Source: a bacterium (GTDB lineage Bacteria; Bacteroidota; Ignavibacteria; SZUA-365). Taken from it: 64,000 nucleotides of DNA. Position 1 is the stretch's first letter; each line of letters begins with the position of its first letter. This document shows, piece by piece, positions 49,766 through 58,129 of the stretch. The DNA is taken from positions 1 to 64,000 of the forward strand of contig JAHLLD010000001.1 of the NCBI GenBank assembly GCA_020444325.1. The letters are read 5' to 3'. A model generated the notes under the pieces. The model worked only from the letters and a program-made list of their open reading frames with translations. It ran no database searches and was not told the DNA's origin. Position numbers and translations under genes: made by a program.

Positions 49766-51456
49766 CGAACAGGCTCCGTCTGTGCGAAGCGTAGATAATC
49801 GTCCATGCGCTCATACCTGTAGTCGCGCTCCACGAGATATCGAGCACCGTCGACGGGGACTCTCTGCAGCAGACACACTCGCAGGTAATTCCCCGGCTTC
49901 ACCTCCTGCTCCCATCCGATCGTGAAATCCTCAGGCAGGGTAAAGGTACTCTCCTGGAAAAAGGTCGTGCGCGGGTCAGCGGACGCGAAAACAAGCGTAT
50001 CACCGCGGCGGAAGATGTCATACTGAAATCCCGTCCTGCTTCCGTATTGCAGATCGACAAGTACGGGAAACTTGACGAACGTGCTGTCTTTGCCGAATGC
50101 ATGATGGCGGTGGAAATACATTGCGTACGAATCGAAATACTGTCGGGAGACCATGAGACGATATTGCTCTGGATGACCCTGTTCATCAGCGAGGAGCTGA
50201 CGATATCGATGATTGCTCACCTGATCATAAAACCGGGGAAGCTCGACGGCAGCAGTTGCGGCGAGATGCAAACCCAGAAAAACACCGGCCAGCGCCATCC
50301 CATACCGGCGCGGCAGCTGCAGCGCAAACCAGCAGAGGAAAAGAAGTATGAGAACGACCTGTATCGAATTCACACGCGGTGCGGAAAAGTGCAGAATTCG
50401 TGGATAGAGTGAGATGGCATAGAGCAGCGCAAACCCCAGAAGGGTGCGTCGCTGAAGAGAAGAAAAACGCTGAAGCAGCCAGACAGCAAGCGCGACAAGC
50501 AGCACTGCCACCACCATCGCCGCTGCCTTGTGGTACACGAAATAGGTATACACCGGTTCTGCCAGGGTGGGATGGAAGGCAATCAGGGAAATGCCTATTG
50601 CGGACATCATTTTCTCAGGGAGCCACTGAAACGGCAGGCTCGACAGTCTCGGATCATGCAGAATGGTTACCCAGGCATAGGCTGCCGTCAGGAGAAACAG
50701 AGGCACCGAGGCAGAGAAGATGCTCCTGACACGCAGCGGGGTCCGGTCCGTCCGATGCAGCAGGTATCCAACGAAAAGGAATAACAGCGGGAAATGCGCT
50801 GGCTGCGCTTTTGTGGCGAGCATGAGAACAAACAGTAGATACACCGCAAGCAGTTGCATACGCCTGCCCGTACTGAAATACTGCAGCATGGTCAGTACAC
50901 CAAGCAGGTAGAGCAGAATCATGAGTACTTCCGTCCGATTCGAGATCCAGACGGCAGCGTAAAACATATCGGCATGGAGAATAAACGCACTGGCAAACAG
51001 CAGGGGAAGGATGCTGTCCCCATACGGAGAAAACTGCACGATCAATCTGCGCATGAGCATGTACAGGGCCAGCGAAGCCAACCATACCATGAGCAGGTTG
51101 CTCACGTAGTACCAGCCACTGTGCGTGTCGAACAACAGGTAATCCAGTCCCAGCGACAGCATGGCCAGTGGACGCATCGCTGCGTGGTACGGCCCTGCCG
51201 TCCCGGAAAACGGAGATGGTATGCCCCTCTCACGCAGCAGTGTCAGGAGGTAATAGTCATCGGTATAAAACTCAGCATGCGAAAGGACGTTGGGGAGGTA
51301 AAATGCAAGCAGCACGAGCAGAAGGATTGCCGGAGCAAACCACTTTTTCGCGGATGCATTGAATCCGAACGTTCTGCGCGCTGTCGCCCCGGACGCAATG
51401 TGGTCGCGGTCAGTGCTCAAGACTGTACCCCTGTCTCGCTTTCTCAGTGACGTCAT
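49762..51456 (-). CDS. GT-C-like multi-spanning membrane protein, 564 aa
   Basis: It has a cytoplasmic basic head, first helix LLLVLLAFYLPNVLSH, then the acidic loop EFYTDDYYLLTLLRERG typical of GT-C catalytic loops, about nine more helices, and a soluble C-terminal domain (MYFHRHHAFGKDSTFVKFPVLVDLQY...). The start is uncertain: ATG at 51456 overlaps the sulfatase-like gene by 47 bp; a TTG after AGGGG about 14 bp before that gene's stop is equally plausible and would shorten the protein by some 12 residues. Function by fold only. Confidence 0.7.
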   Translation of the reverse strand: MTSLRKRDRGTVLSTDRDHIASGATARRTFGFNASAKKWFAPAILLLVLLAFYLPNVLSHAEFYTDDYYLLTLLRERGIPSPFSGTAGPYHAAMRPLAMLSLGLDYLLFDTHSGWYYVSNLLMVWLASLALYMLMRRLIVQFSPYGDSILPLLFASAFILHADMFYAAVWISNRTEVLMILLYLLGVLTMLQYFSTGRRMQLLAVYLLFVLMLATKAQPAHFPLLFLFVGYLLHRTDRTPLRVRSIFSASVPLFLLTAAYAWVTILHDPRLSSLPFQWLPEKMMSAIGISLIAFHPTLAEPVYTYFVYHKAAAMVVAVLLVALAVWLLQRFSSLQRRTLLGFALLYAISLYPRILHFSAPRVNSIQVVLILLFLCWFALQLPRRYGMALAGVFLGLHLAATAAVELPRFYDQVSNHRYRQLLADEQGHPEQYRLMVSRQYFDSYAMYFHRHHAFGKDSTFVKFPVLVDLQYGSRTGFQYDIFRRGDTLVFASADPRTTFFQESTFTLPEDFTIGWEQEVKPGNYLRVCLLQRVPVDGARYLVERDYRYERMDDYLRFAQTEPVR

Positions 51457-52987
51457 AAAGGCGCAATGGCTGCTTCCAGGTGGAGAGAAACGCACGGTCT
51501 GGAACTGTGCTGCTGTCCGTATCGAACAAATATGAAAACAGACGTCGAAACGTATTTACGGGCGTGATATCCGGGTAGAACAATCCTGCAGGAGCACCGG
51601 GTACCCTGTACGCACTGAGAACAGGGAATCGCTCACGCACATTTGTGCGGCCTGCATTGTCGAAATCGAACATCGAACCGGGACCATGGTCGGACATAAG
51701 TATGATACAGGCATCGCTGTTCGCCTTGATCAATTGATCAAGTGCGTCCATCACCAGTTCATCCAGCTTCACAACCTGCGATGCATATCGTCTGCGGTAT
51801 TCCGCAGGCGCGACACCTGCCTCCTGCAGATGATGCGATGCATCGGCGCCGACATACGGACGATTCTTTATATCAGCGGTATTCACCCTGCCGAGAACAA
51901 AGGGCGGATGCGGAGAAATGATATGACAGAAAACAAATACCGGTTCATCGAAATCCATGTATGCCGGCAGATCCGACAACTGGGATTTTACGAGCAGTCC
52001 GAATCGCTCCAATTCATTTGGTGTTGTGAGAATCCCGATCCAGCGCAGCACTTTCTCGAAGAAGAAACGGCTACTGTATTCCCACACAGCTGTTTCATAC
52101 AGCACAAGATGATCACGGGGAATGACCTCTCCGACAGATTCGTCGAAATGATAGGTGTTCTGCCAGGAAAGATCTATGAGACTGTGATATCCCTCCGCTT
52201 TCAGCTTCCTGTGTGCTGCTTCTCGCAGGATCATGTGGCTCATCCTTCGGCGCACTTCCTCACCGTCCATACTGGCGTAATCCGACGGATCAATGTACTC
52301 CATGCTGAACATTGCCGTCATGGAGAGCTGTGTCTGTGGATAGTTGGCGAACGCCCTGTCTGCCACGTAGAAGTTCCTGGAACGCAAAAATTCAATCAGC
52401 CGGCCATTGTCGACGCCGTACAGTTCCTTGAGTACATCCTGCCTCGCATGTCCATCGAGAACTATCATTACGATGTCAGGCGGACGATCGGTACTATCCG
52501 CTGCTGCATACTGCTGCGTGAACCCTTCTGATCGTACTGGCGTATGGTTGTCGGGAAATGCAATGCGCCCAACATCAAAAAGCAGGAACAGCGCAACCGC
52601 AAGTGTCCCACCAAGCAGCAGCTTTCCTGGCTCTTTCACGCGTGTAACAATCCAGAGCAGGAGCAAAAACCAGAACACATGAAGGGCACCCTGAAACAGT
52701 AGATTCCTCGTCAGCTCCATGCTGAATCCGATCCACTGCAGAAAGAGACGAAAACCGATGTTCACGCCGAGCAGCAGCAGCATTCCTGCGGCAAAGACAC
52801 CTGCTTTGGGGATGTCCCTCCACAAAGCATATCCAAGTGCGAGCATGCAGACAGCAGCCGCCAGGAAGCAGCAGCTGACAAAGAGAACATCCTCCACGAA
52901 TGCCGTCCCTGGATTCTCGGCCAGAACGTGCATCGGTACCATCAGGGCAATCAGCAACGGTAGAAACAGGGCATTCCACTGTTTCAT
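51410..52987 (-). CDS. Membrane sulfatase-fold hydrolase/transferase, 525 aa
   Basis: Four or five N-terminal helices (to about residue 145) anchor a large periplasmic alkaline-phosphatase/sulfatase-type domain. PPDIVMIVLDGHARQDVLKELYG carries the first metal Asp; NYPQTQLSMTAMFSMEYI has the likely nucleophile Thr or Ser position; VFCHIISPHPPFV and ILMSDHGPGSMFDF carry further ligands. The DGHAR form rather than the Cys-x-Pro-x-Arg sulfatase signature suggests a phospho- or phosphoglycerol-transferase-like action on a glycan, not sulfate removal. ATGA overlap with the methyltransferase fixes the start at 52987; upstream Met at 53008 is rejected. Confidence 0.8.
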   Translation of the reverse strand: MKQWNALFLPLLIALMVPMHVLAENPGTAFVEDVLFVSCCFLAAAVCMLALGYALWRDIPKAGVFAAGMLLLLGVNIGFRLFLQWIGFSMELTRNLLFQGALHVFWFLLLLWIVTRVKEPGKLLLGGTLAVALFLLFDVGRIAFPDNHTPVRSEGFTQQYAAADSTDRPPDIVMIVLDGHARQDVLKELYGVDNGRLIEFLRSRNFYVADRAFANYPQTQLSMTAMFSMEYIDPSDYASMDGEEVRRRMSHMILREAAHRKLKAEGYHSLIDLSWQNTYHFDESVGEVIPRDHLVLYETAVWEYSSRFFFEKVLRWIGILTTPNELERFGLLVKSQLSDLPAYMDFDEPVFVFCHIISPHPPFVLGRVNTADIKNRPYVGADASHHLQEAGVAPAEYRRRYASQVVKLDELVMDALDQLIKANSDACIILMSDHGPGSMFDFDNAGRTNVRERFPVLSAYRVPGAPAGLFYPDITPVNTFRRLFSYLFDTDSSTVPDRAFLSTWKQPLRLYDVTEKARQGYSLEH

Positions 52988-54369
52988 ATCGCGCCCTTCC
53001 GCATACATACCATCAATTCCCGCCCACTGCTCTCCAACATCTCTGTGTATGAAACGTCAAAGTACTCTGCCAGCGAGATCATGAGTAGTTCCCGGGAATA
53101 GGCGAATCCACTCCGGCTGCCGCGGGCGAGGAGTTTGACGTTGGGATCGTCGGGGGGAATCCACTCGAGGATTACATTGCGGGCGATGCGGGCGAGGTAG
53201 GCGGCCTGCTGCTCGAGCGGGATCATGTGCGTGTAGCGGAGGTGGTGGATGAGTCCGAGATACAGCACGAGGTCGGCGGGACCGCGCTGTTCGAGTGAAA
53301 GGCGCTCCTCATGTGCCCAGCCGAGGGCGGGGGAGGGATTGGCCAGGTTCATCACCAGTGGCGTGCAGTGTTCGCGCTTCTCTTTCTTCCACTCCCTGTA
53401 CATGGCATCAACCACGGCATCATCCGCATCCATGGCGATGACCGTCGCTCCTTCCTCCGCGGCGATACGGGCATATCGTCCGGTATTGCTGCCGAGATCC
53501 CATACCATGGCCGGCGCGAGCTTTCGAACGCTGTCGCGAATGAAATTCTCTTTCGCGGTGGTTTCGGCTTCGTCGTAGACGGTGTCGGCATAGTAGCCGG
53601 ACCAGTGACTTTCGGGCGCCGGCGCCGTCATTTTTTGAATGGTGCGTTCGAGGCTGTCGAGCAATGCGAGTGTCTGCTGCCTGCTCTGATGGGTGGGACG
53701 CCCGGAATTATGCACTTTCTGCATATTTTTCCGGATGCTGCGGGCGTGGAGGTGCACGTGCAGCAGTTCAGCGGGACTGAATCGCCGCAACCCACGCAGC
53801 ATGCGTGCGGCCAGCGTGAGCGGAATGCCATCGATATGGGCACGCAGGAGGCTGGATACAGAGCGTCCCGCCCTGCGGGACAGCAGAAGCGGGACGAAAA
53901 ACTGCTCACAAAACTGCAGATACGCCTGCCAGGGGGCTCCTTCTTCATAGCGGGTGAAGGAGAGGATATCCGCAAACAGCGGCTGCGTACCGCGGAAGCT
54001 CACATTAAACGCGGAGGCATCTTTCAGTGTGAGTCCATGCTTCAGTGCCATACGCTGCACACGAAGCGTCAGCAGCGCGGCATCCCTGAGCTGCGTAAAG
54101 CTCCATTCATACGGATAGGAGAAGAAAGGCAGCTGCTCCGGCCGCAGCACGCGAACGATATCTGATGGAAGTGCGGAGAGTCCGATAATCTCCTCATGCG
54201 CGGGCAGCAGTCCCTTCCCCGTCAGCTCATCATACAGCCCCGACTCCTGCAGCAGACGATAGTCCGCATCCCCTTCCGCGCGCAACGCCCGGAAGACTAC
54301 TCCTTCGCGTTCAAATACATACCCGGCAGGATCACGAAACGACCCACCCAGCAGTCCCTCATTCCTCAC
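52984..54369 (-). CDS. NoeA-like class I SAM-dependent methyltransferase, 461 aa
   Basis: Residues 1-240 form a family-specific N-domain (SFRDPAGYVFEREGVVFRAL, GLYDELTGKGLLPAHEEI, FFSYPYEWSFTQLRDAALLTLRVQ, LKDASAFNVSFRG, FADILSFTRYEEGAPWQAYLQFCEQF), partly kinase-like in outline. The C-domain is a Rossmann methyltransferase: VWDLGSNTGRYARIA with MDADD as SAM-binding acid, and ARNVILEWIPPDDPNVKLL. Starts with GTG inside the 3' end of the 55-aa peptide gene and ends in ATGA overlap with the sulfatase-like gene. It likely modifies a sugar or lipid-linked intermediate. A 21-bp sequence shared with the uvrB leader lies within it (53707-53727). Confidence 0.82.
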   Translation of the reverse strand: MRNEGLLGGSFRDPAGYVFEREGVVFRALRAEGDADYRLLQESGLYDELTGKGLLPAHEEIIGLSALPSDIVRVLRPEQLPFFSYPYEWSFTQLRDAALLTLRVQRMALKHGLTLKDASAFNVSFRGTQPLFADILSFTRYEEGAPWQAYLQFCEQFFVPLLLSRRAGRSVSSLLRAHIDGIPLTLAARMLRGLRRFSPAELLHVHLHARSIRKNMQKVHNSGRPTHQSRQQTLALLDSLERTIQKMTAPAPESHWSGYYADTVYDEAETTAKENFIRDSVRKLAPAMVWDLGSNTGRYARIAAEEGATVIAMDADDAVVDAMYREWKKEKREHCTPLVMNLANPSPALGWAHEERLSLEQRGPADLVLYLGLIHHLRYTHMIPLEQQAAYLARIARNVILEWIPPDDPNVKLLARGSRSGFAYSRELLMISLAEYFDVSYTEMLESSGRELMVCMRKGAI

Positions 54370-54526
54370 CCTCTTCCCCTTTTATCCCGCGCAGCCTCCT
54401 CCACATATCCCTCAGCCACTTCCGAATCACAAACAAAAATCCCAGCACACCCGCAATAACCGCCTGCGCAATAAAACTCCCAGTACCTGGGTCTACATAA
54501 AGCGTCAGATGATTGAACGCAAGCAT
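54359..54526 (-). CDS. Small 'DPGTG' membrane protein, 55 aa
   Basis: An unlisted short gene: ATG at 54526, stop TGA at 54359-54361, overlapping the methyltransferase start by 11 bp. The sequence is a short head MLAFNHLTLYVDPGTGSFI, one membrane helix AQAVIAGVLGFLFVI, and a basic-then-acidic tail RKWLRDMWRRLRGIKGEEGEE. A YxDPGTGS head before a single helix is a form I have seen in small proteins beside surface-polysaccharide methyltransferase/sulfatase genes. The coupling suggests a subunit or membrane tether for the next two enzymes. Function unproven. Confidence 0.8.
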   Translation of the reverse strand: MLAFNHLTLYVDPGTGSFIAQAVIAGVLGFLFVIRKWLRDMWRRLRGIKGEEGEE

Positions 54527-54535
54527 ATTCAAATC

Positions 54536-55018
54536 CTAGATGATTGGTTTAAGATTGCGAATGAAATCTGCGTAAGATGTTTCAGCAAGCAGTGGTTTTC
54601 CTACTCGGGCCTTTGGGACAGCTGGATTGCCGGCTGCGAATGTGTATTCCGGAATTGAAGTAGACACCACACTCCCAGTAGCAATCACCGAACCTTTGCC
54701 AATTTTGACATCCGGAAGTATCACAACATTAATGCCAATGAACACATCATCGTCTATATAGACCGAATACTCCTTGTTGACATTCTGGCCAAGTTCACGA
54801 AAATGAGCCACAACGACTACGTTCATACTCAACTGAGTATTTTTGCCAATATGTATCCGATGCGGCGCAGCACTATCGAGATGCACATGCTGCCCTATAA
54901 AGACATCATCTCCAATGCTAACACCGCGTAGTCTGTGAATGCGGACTCGAAGTGATTTTGCACCTGGTATATTGTATGCAAGCAGCTGACCCAGTCTCAG
55001 TAACACCTTCCGTATCAT
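54536..55018 (-). CDS. Left-handed beta-helix (hexapeptide) O-acyltransferase, 160 aa
   Basis: Hexapeptide repeats run from about residue 35 to 135 (VSIGDDVFIGQHVHLD, IHIGKNTQLS, VYIDDDVFIGINVVILPDVKIGKGSVIATGSVV), ending with the common AAGNPAVPKARVGKP. The expected acyl donor is acetyl-CoA or, given the neighbours, an acyl-ACP; the acceptor is a sugar. The Met at 55018 gives ATGA overlap with the deacetylase-like gene; a longer frame to 55171 runs antiparallel through that gene and is rejected. Base composition here is visibly AT-richer. Confidence 0.88.
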   Translation of the reverse strand: MIRKVLLRLGQLLAYNIPGAKSLRVRIHRLRGVSIGDDVFIGQHVHLDSAAPHRIHIGKNTQLSMNVVVVAHFRELGQNVNKEYSVYIDDDVFIGINVVILPDVKIGKGSVIATGSVVSTSIPEYTFAAGNPAVPKARVGKPLLAETSYADFIRNLKPII

Positions 55019-55857
55019 CTGCGACTCCCTTTGCGAATATCGAGATACTCCTTCATATACTTCGCGGCATACATAGTATCGTAATACATATTCAGCGTAT
55101 AATATTTCATTGCTGATTCCGCCCAGTGTATTGGGTGTGTCAGCACTATCACCCTTGCGGCCTCCTCCCATGCGCCCACATTGGCATCACTAAACTTCCA
55201 ACGCTTGCCACCAATAAATGACGCATCACTGAAATAGAGGTCACGATCGACACTATAGGCCTCGTACTTCAACTGTAAATAATCCAGCCTCAGTTTACGG
55301 TGCGAATCGATAAACACATTCTCCGATCCGCTAGATTGCGACTGAGGAGTGCCTTTTCTATACACATTTCGCAGCATATTTCCATGAGGTGATACGCCGA
55401 CAATATGTACTCCTTGGGACCGCAATACCTGCACTTGATCCTTGAGATAAACTTCTGGGTCTGCTTCGTGAAAGAACTGTATGTGCATCAGGTCTAGATG
55501 CAGACCAATCTCATGTCCTAGTTCATTTTGCATATAGAGGACCTTTTCAAGTGTCCTTGGCTCTAAGCCACCATCACTTCGTGTTTTAAAATAGTTCGCT
55601 GTATGCAAAATAAAATATGTCGCAGAAACACCTATGTCATGCTCCAGCTGCGCCATCCTCAATGCTTGCATCAACGATGAATCCACATCATGCCGCATTG
55701 AGACGACACCAGTCATACGTTCGCTTGGACTTGCCATTTGCTCTAACTTTACGAACGAGAAACCAGCGAGCTGCACTTCCTGCATAAAACCTCGGTAGGA
55801 CTCAAAAGTCCTCGAGTCAAATGACAGTGCCTTCCGTATTTTTCGCACTGGGCTCAT
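55015..55857 (-). CDS. Polysaccharide deacetylase-like protein (NodB-fold), 280 aa
   Basis: The motif MRHDVDSSLMQALRMAQLEHDIG includes the HDxD-type metal pair of NodB enzymes; ATYFILHTANYF and the second motif LGHEIGLHLDLMHIQF (HxxxH-like) follow. VSPHGN and VLTHPIHW would complete the site. It lacks a signal peptide, so it should act in the cytoplasm on an activated or lipid-linked sugar, or it is a non-hydrolytic relative. Located between an SDR and an acyltransferase, it fits removal of one acyl group before addition of another (inference). Confidence 0.75.
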   Translation of the reverse strand: MSPVRKIRKALSFDSRTFESYRGFMQEVQLAGFSFVKLEQMASPSERMTGVVSMRHDVDSSLMQALRMAQLEHDIGVSATYFILHTANYFKTRSDGGLEPRTLEKVLYMQNELGHEIGLHLDLMHIQFFHEADPEVYLKDQVQVLRSQGVHIVGVSPHGNMLRNVYRKGTPQSQSSGSENVFIDSHRKLRLDYLQLKYEAYSVDRDLYFSDASFIGGKRWKFSDANVGAWEEAARVIVLTHPIHWAESAMKYYTLNMYYDTMYAAKYMKEYLDIRKGSRR

Positions 55858-55908
55858 ATGGCGATAGAGAAATCAGGGACTGTAGGGAGGTATTGGCACA
55901 TTTATGAC

Positions 55909-56631
55909 TCATATTGTCCCTGAATCAACGAAGATATTCTGACCTGTTATCGATTTCGATTTCTCAGATAGCAAGAACCATATTGTTTCCGCCACCGACT
56001 GCTCATCCACTGCACTTTTCAGAGATGTTCGCCGGTATATTCTATCCTTCTGCCCATCAGAAAGCGAGGAAGTCATTTCGGTATTCATAAAACCAGCCAC
56101 GATACAATTCGATCGGATTCCCAACTCACCCCATTCCCGAGCAATGTTCTTCGAATAGGCTTCCAATGCACCCTTCGTTGAAGCATACATAGACAAACCT
56201 TTATATCCAGTATGAACACTTATTGATGATATGTGGACCATCGAACCAGCAACTCTGTTGAGAAGCATATTACGAAGTATATATTTCGTCATTATGATTG
56301 GAGTAATAACGTTGATTCTGTGCATTTCCAGCAGCCGATCACTATTTGCGTTCGATGCAATATCATCGTATGCATAGGCAGCATTGTTGACAAAACCATG
56401 GATCGGCGTCGTAAGGCCTATCCACTCTTTCATGATCTTGTCGCGCACAAGCACATCATCACTCAAGTCATAACTCAGCCATCTCATTTGATCCGGGTAG
56501 TGCTCAATAAGACCGACAAGCTGTTCTGTCTCTTTTCTGCTAATTCCATAGACAGTGTGTCCTGCATCAAGCAACAATTCAGCTGTTACGAAACCCAAGC
56601 CTCTGGATACACCTGTCAGCAGAATGTTCAT
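55909..56631 (-). CDS. SDR-family oxidoreductase, FabG-like, 240 aa
   Basis: A classical short-chain dehydrogenase: cofactor motif TGVSRGLGFVTAELLL, NNAAYAYDD, catalytic Ser in VHISSISVHTG, YASTKGALEAYSKN (YxxxK) and the C-terminal LLSEKSKSITGQNIFVDSG. One base separates it from the ligase gene. Beside an acyl carrier protein and an adenylating ligase, it could reduce a carrier-bound 3-oxoacyl group, or act on a sugar. Substrate not predictable. Confidence 0.85.
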   Translation of the reverse strand: MNILLTGVSRGLGFVTAELLLDAGHTVYGISRKETEQLVGLIEHYPDQMRWLSYDLSDDVLVRDKIMKEWIGLTTPIHGFVNNAAYAYDDIASNANSDRLLEMHRINVITPIIMTKYILRNMLLNRVAGSMVHISSISVHTGYKGLSMYASTKGALEAYSKNIAREWGELGIRSNCIVAGFMNTEMTSSLSDGQKDRIYRRTSLKSAVDEQSVAETIWFLLSEKSKSITGQNIFVDSGTI

Positions 56632-56632
56632 G

Positions 56633-57871
56633 TCATCCTCTTTTCGTTTTCCCTGATCTCGTCGTTTCTACTCGGTCAACAAATTTAATAATTCTTGGTA
56701 TTTTGTACTCCTGCAACCTCTCGGCCAGATAGGTTCGAATGGCGGATTCACATATCGCGCTTTCTTCGGACACAATATCACAACACACTATGTTTCCAAG
56801 TACGCTGTTGCGTTTCCCATATACATGCACATCCACAATTCCAGGATACTGGCGCAGCGCATCCTCAACATCCTTGGGATTGACCTTGTTTCCACCAACA
56901 TTTATCATTTCCTCCTTCCTGCCTACAAATCTGAATCGTGTAGGATCTTCCGAAAGAATCTCAACAGAATCACCTGTCCGATACCATTCTTCATCCTGAA
57001 CCACACCATCTCCAAGTGCATCACGATGTATCCACAGTTCATTCTCAACCACCTTTACGAGCAATTTAAACGACTCCTTTACCACAAACTCCTCACCAGT
57101 ACTTGCAAGCAGTGCCCCAGCTTCTGTTGATGCATACACATTCCTGAGTCTTGCGTTGGGGAAGCCTTTGCGAAGCGTGTCGAGCAACGTCTTTTCGTAC
57201 CCTTCACCACCAATGGTCAACTGCCTCACATTGTCGCAAATCCCAAAGTAAGGCATATTCACTCGGTAAAACGTTGGTGTGGCGGAGATACTCGTAACGC
57301 CATATTTTCGAATGATATCTCCAAGATCTAATGCATTCCCACCCGATAGATCTACCAACGGGTTTCCATTCAGTACAGCCTGGAAAAACACCTGCACCCC
57401 TGCCATGTGGGTCGGGATATACGTATATCCCCATACATCATCCTGATGTGCGGGCGACTGTTTAATTGAACGGGTAATGGACTTAAAACTGTGCACCACA
57501 CTCTTTGGTTTCCCTGTCGTGCCAGATGTAAACAAGGTGATACACCAACTATCCTCGACATCTTGAATCAGGGACGTCAACGTCTCCTTGCTAATATCGG
57601 CATCCAAAACTGGCTGTTTAATTACTTGCTTCTCAATCCTCGACTCAGAATCATCCAGTATTATGCCTCGTTCATACTCACTAATATCATGATCTATCAA
57701 CGTTATTGGCCGCCCGATCAATAGCGATAGAATAATATTGACAAATATCCTGTAGGAATCCGAACTACTGTAGATTGGCTGGTATATCTTTATCGCGCGA
57801 ACATCTTCAATAAGATTTTGCCATGTCTTGGTGGATTCATGAGCTGGATCAATGTAAAAGAGATCTTTCAT
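56633..57871 (-). CDS. AMP-forming acyl/aryl ligase (ANL superfamily), 412 aa
   Basis: An adenylating enzyme: P-loop CITLFTSGTTGKPKSVVHSF, the A5-like motif NVYASTEAG, YRTGDSVEILSEDPTRFRFVGRKEEMINVGGNKVNPKDVEDAL and the C-terminal Lys in SGKTKRG. At 412 residues it is short for the family (usually 500 or more): the N-terminal subdomain is reduced. It overlaps the carrier-protein gene by 4 bp (ATGA), so it most likely loads an acid onto that carrier. The acid is unknown. Confidence 0.88.
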   Translation of the reverse strand: MKDLFYIDPAHESTKTWQNLIEDVRAIKIYQPIYSSSDSYRIFVNIILSLLIGRPITLIDHDISEYERGIILDDSESRIEKQVIKQPVLDADISKETLTSLIQDVEDSWCITLFTSGTTGKPKSVVHSFKSITRSIKQSPAHQDDVWGYTYIPTHMAGVQVFFQAVLNGNPLVDLSGGNALDLGDIIRKYGVTSISATPTFYRVNMPYFGICDNVRQLTIGGEGYEKTLLDTLRKGFPNARLRNVYASTEAGALLASTGEEFVVKESFKLLVKVVENELWIHRDALGDGVVQDEEWYRTGDSVEILSEDPTRFRFVGRKEEMINVGGNKVNPKDVEDALRQYPGIVDVHVYGKRNSVLGNIVCCDIVSEESAICESAIRTYLAERLQEYKIPRIIKFVDRVETTRSGKTKRG

Positions 57872-58101
57872 TTACTACTAATCTTGTCGTATACTTCTTG
57901 GATGGTCGATACAATACCGTTTTCAAAAATGTCGACATCATACTCTGCTTCTATCCGAACCGTCAGTTCTGCCAGGTCCAGCGAATCGAAACCAATGTCA
58001 TCTCGCAAACGCGTGGGCCCTTCAATTCCAGACAAAGTCTTTCTCTGTCTGTTTTGCAATATCAGATTGACAATCTCAAGAATCTTGTCTTCTGTATTCA
58101 T
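57868..58101 (-). CDS. Acyl carrier protein, 77 aa
   Basis: A four-helix carrier with the phosphopantetheine Ser in GFDSLDLAELTVRIE. It differs from the housekeeping AcpP sequence (DSLD with ..SLDLVEL usual; here more basic N-half RQRKTLSG), and no fab genes are near. The 4-bp overlap with the ligase and the hexapeptide acyltransferase downstream point to a dedicated carrier for sugar acylation. Confidence 0.92.
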   Translation of the reverse strand: MNTEDKILEIVNLILQNRQRKTLSGIEGPTRLRDDIGFDSLDLAELTVRIEAEYDVDIFENGIVSTIQEVYDKISSK

Positions 58102-58129
58102 AAATCAAGCCATGCAATTAAGGAAATAA

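Noticed and set aside
55018-55171. Longer N-terminus of the hexapeptide acyltransferase
   Set aside because: It would overlap the deacetylase-like gene by more than 150 bp; the ATGA overlap at 55018 and the typical family start argue for the short form.
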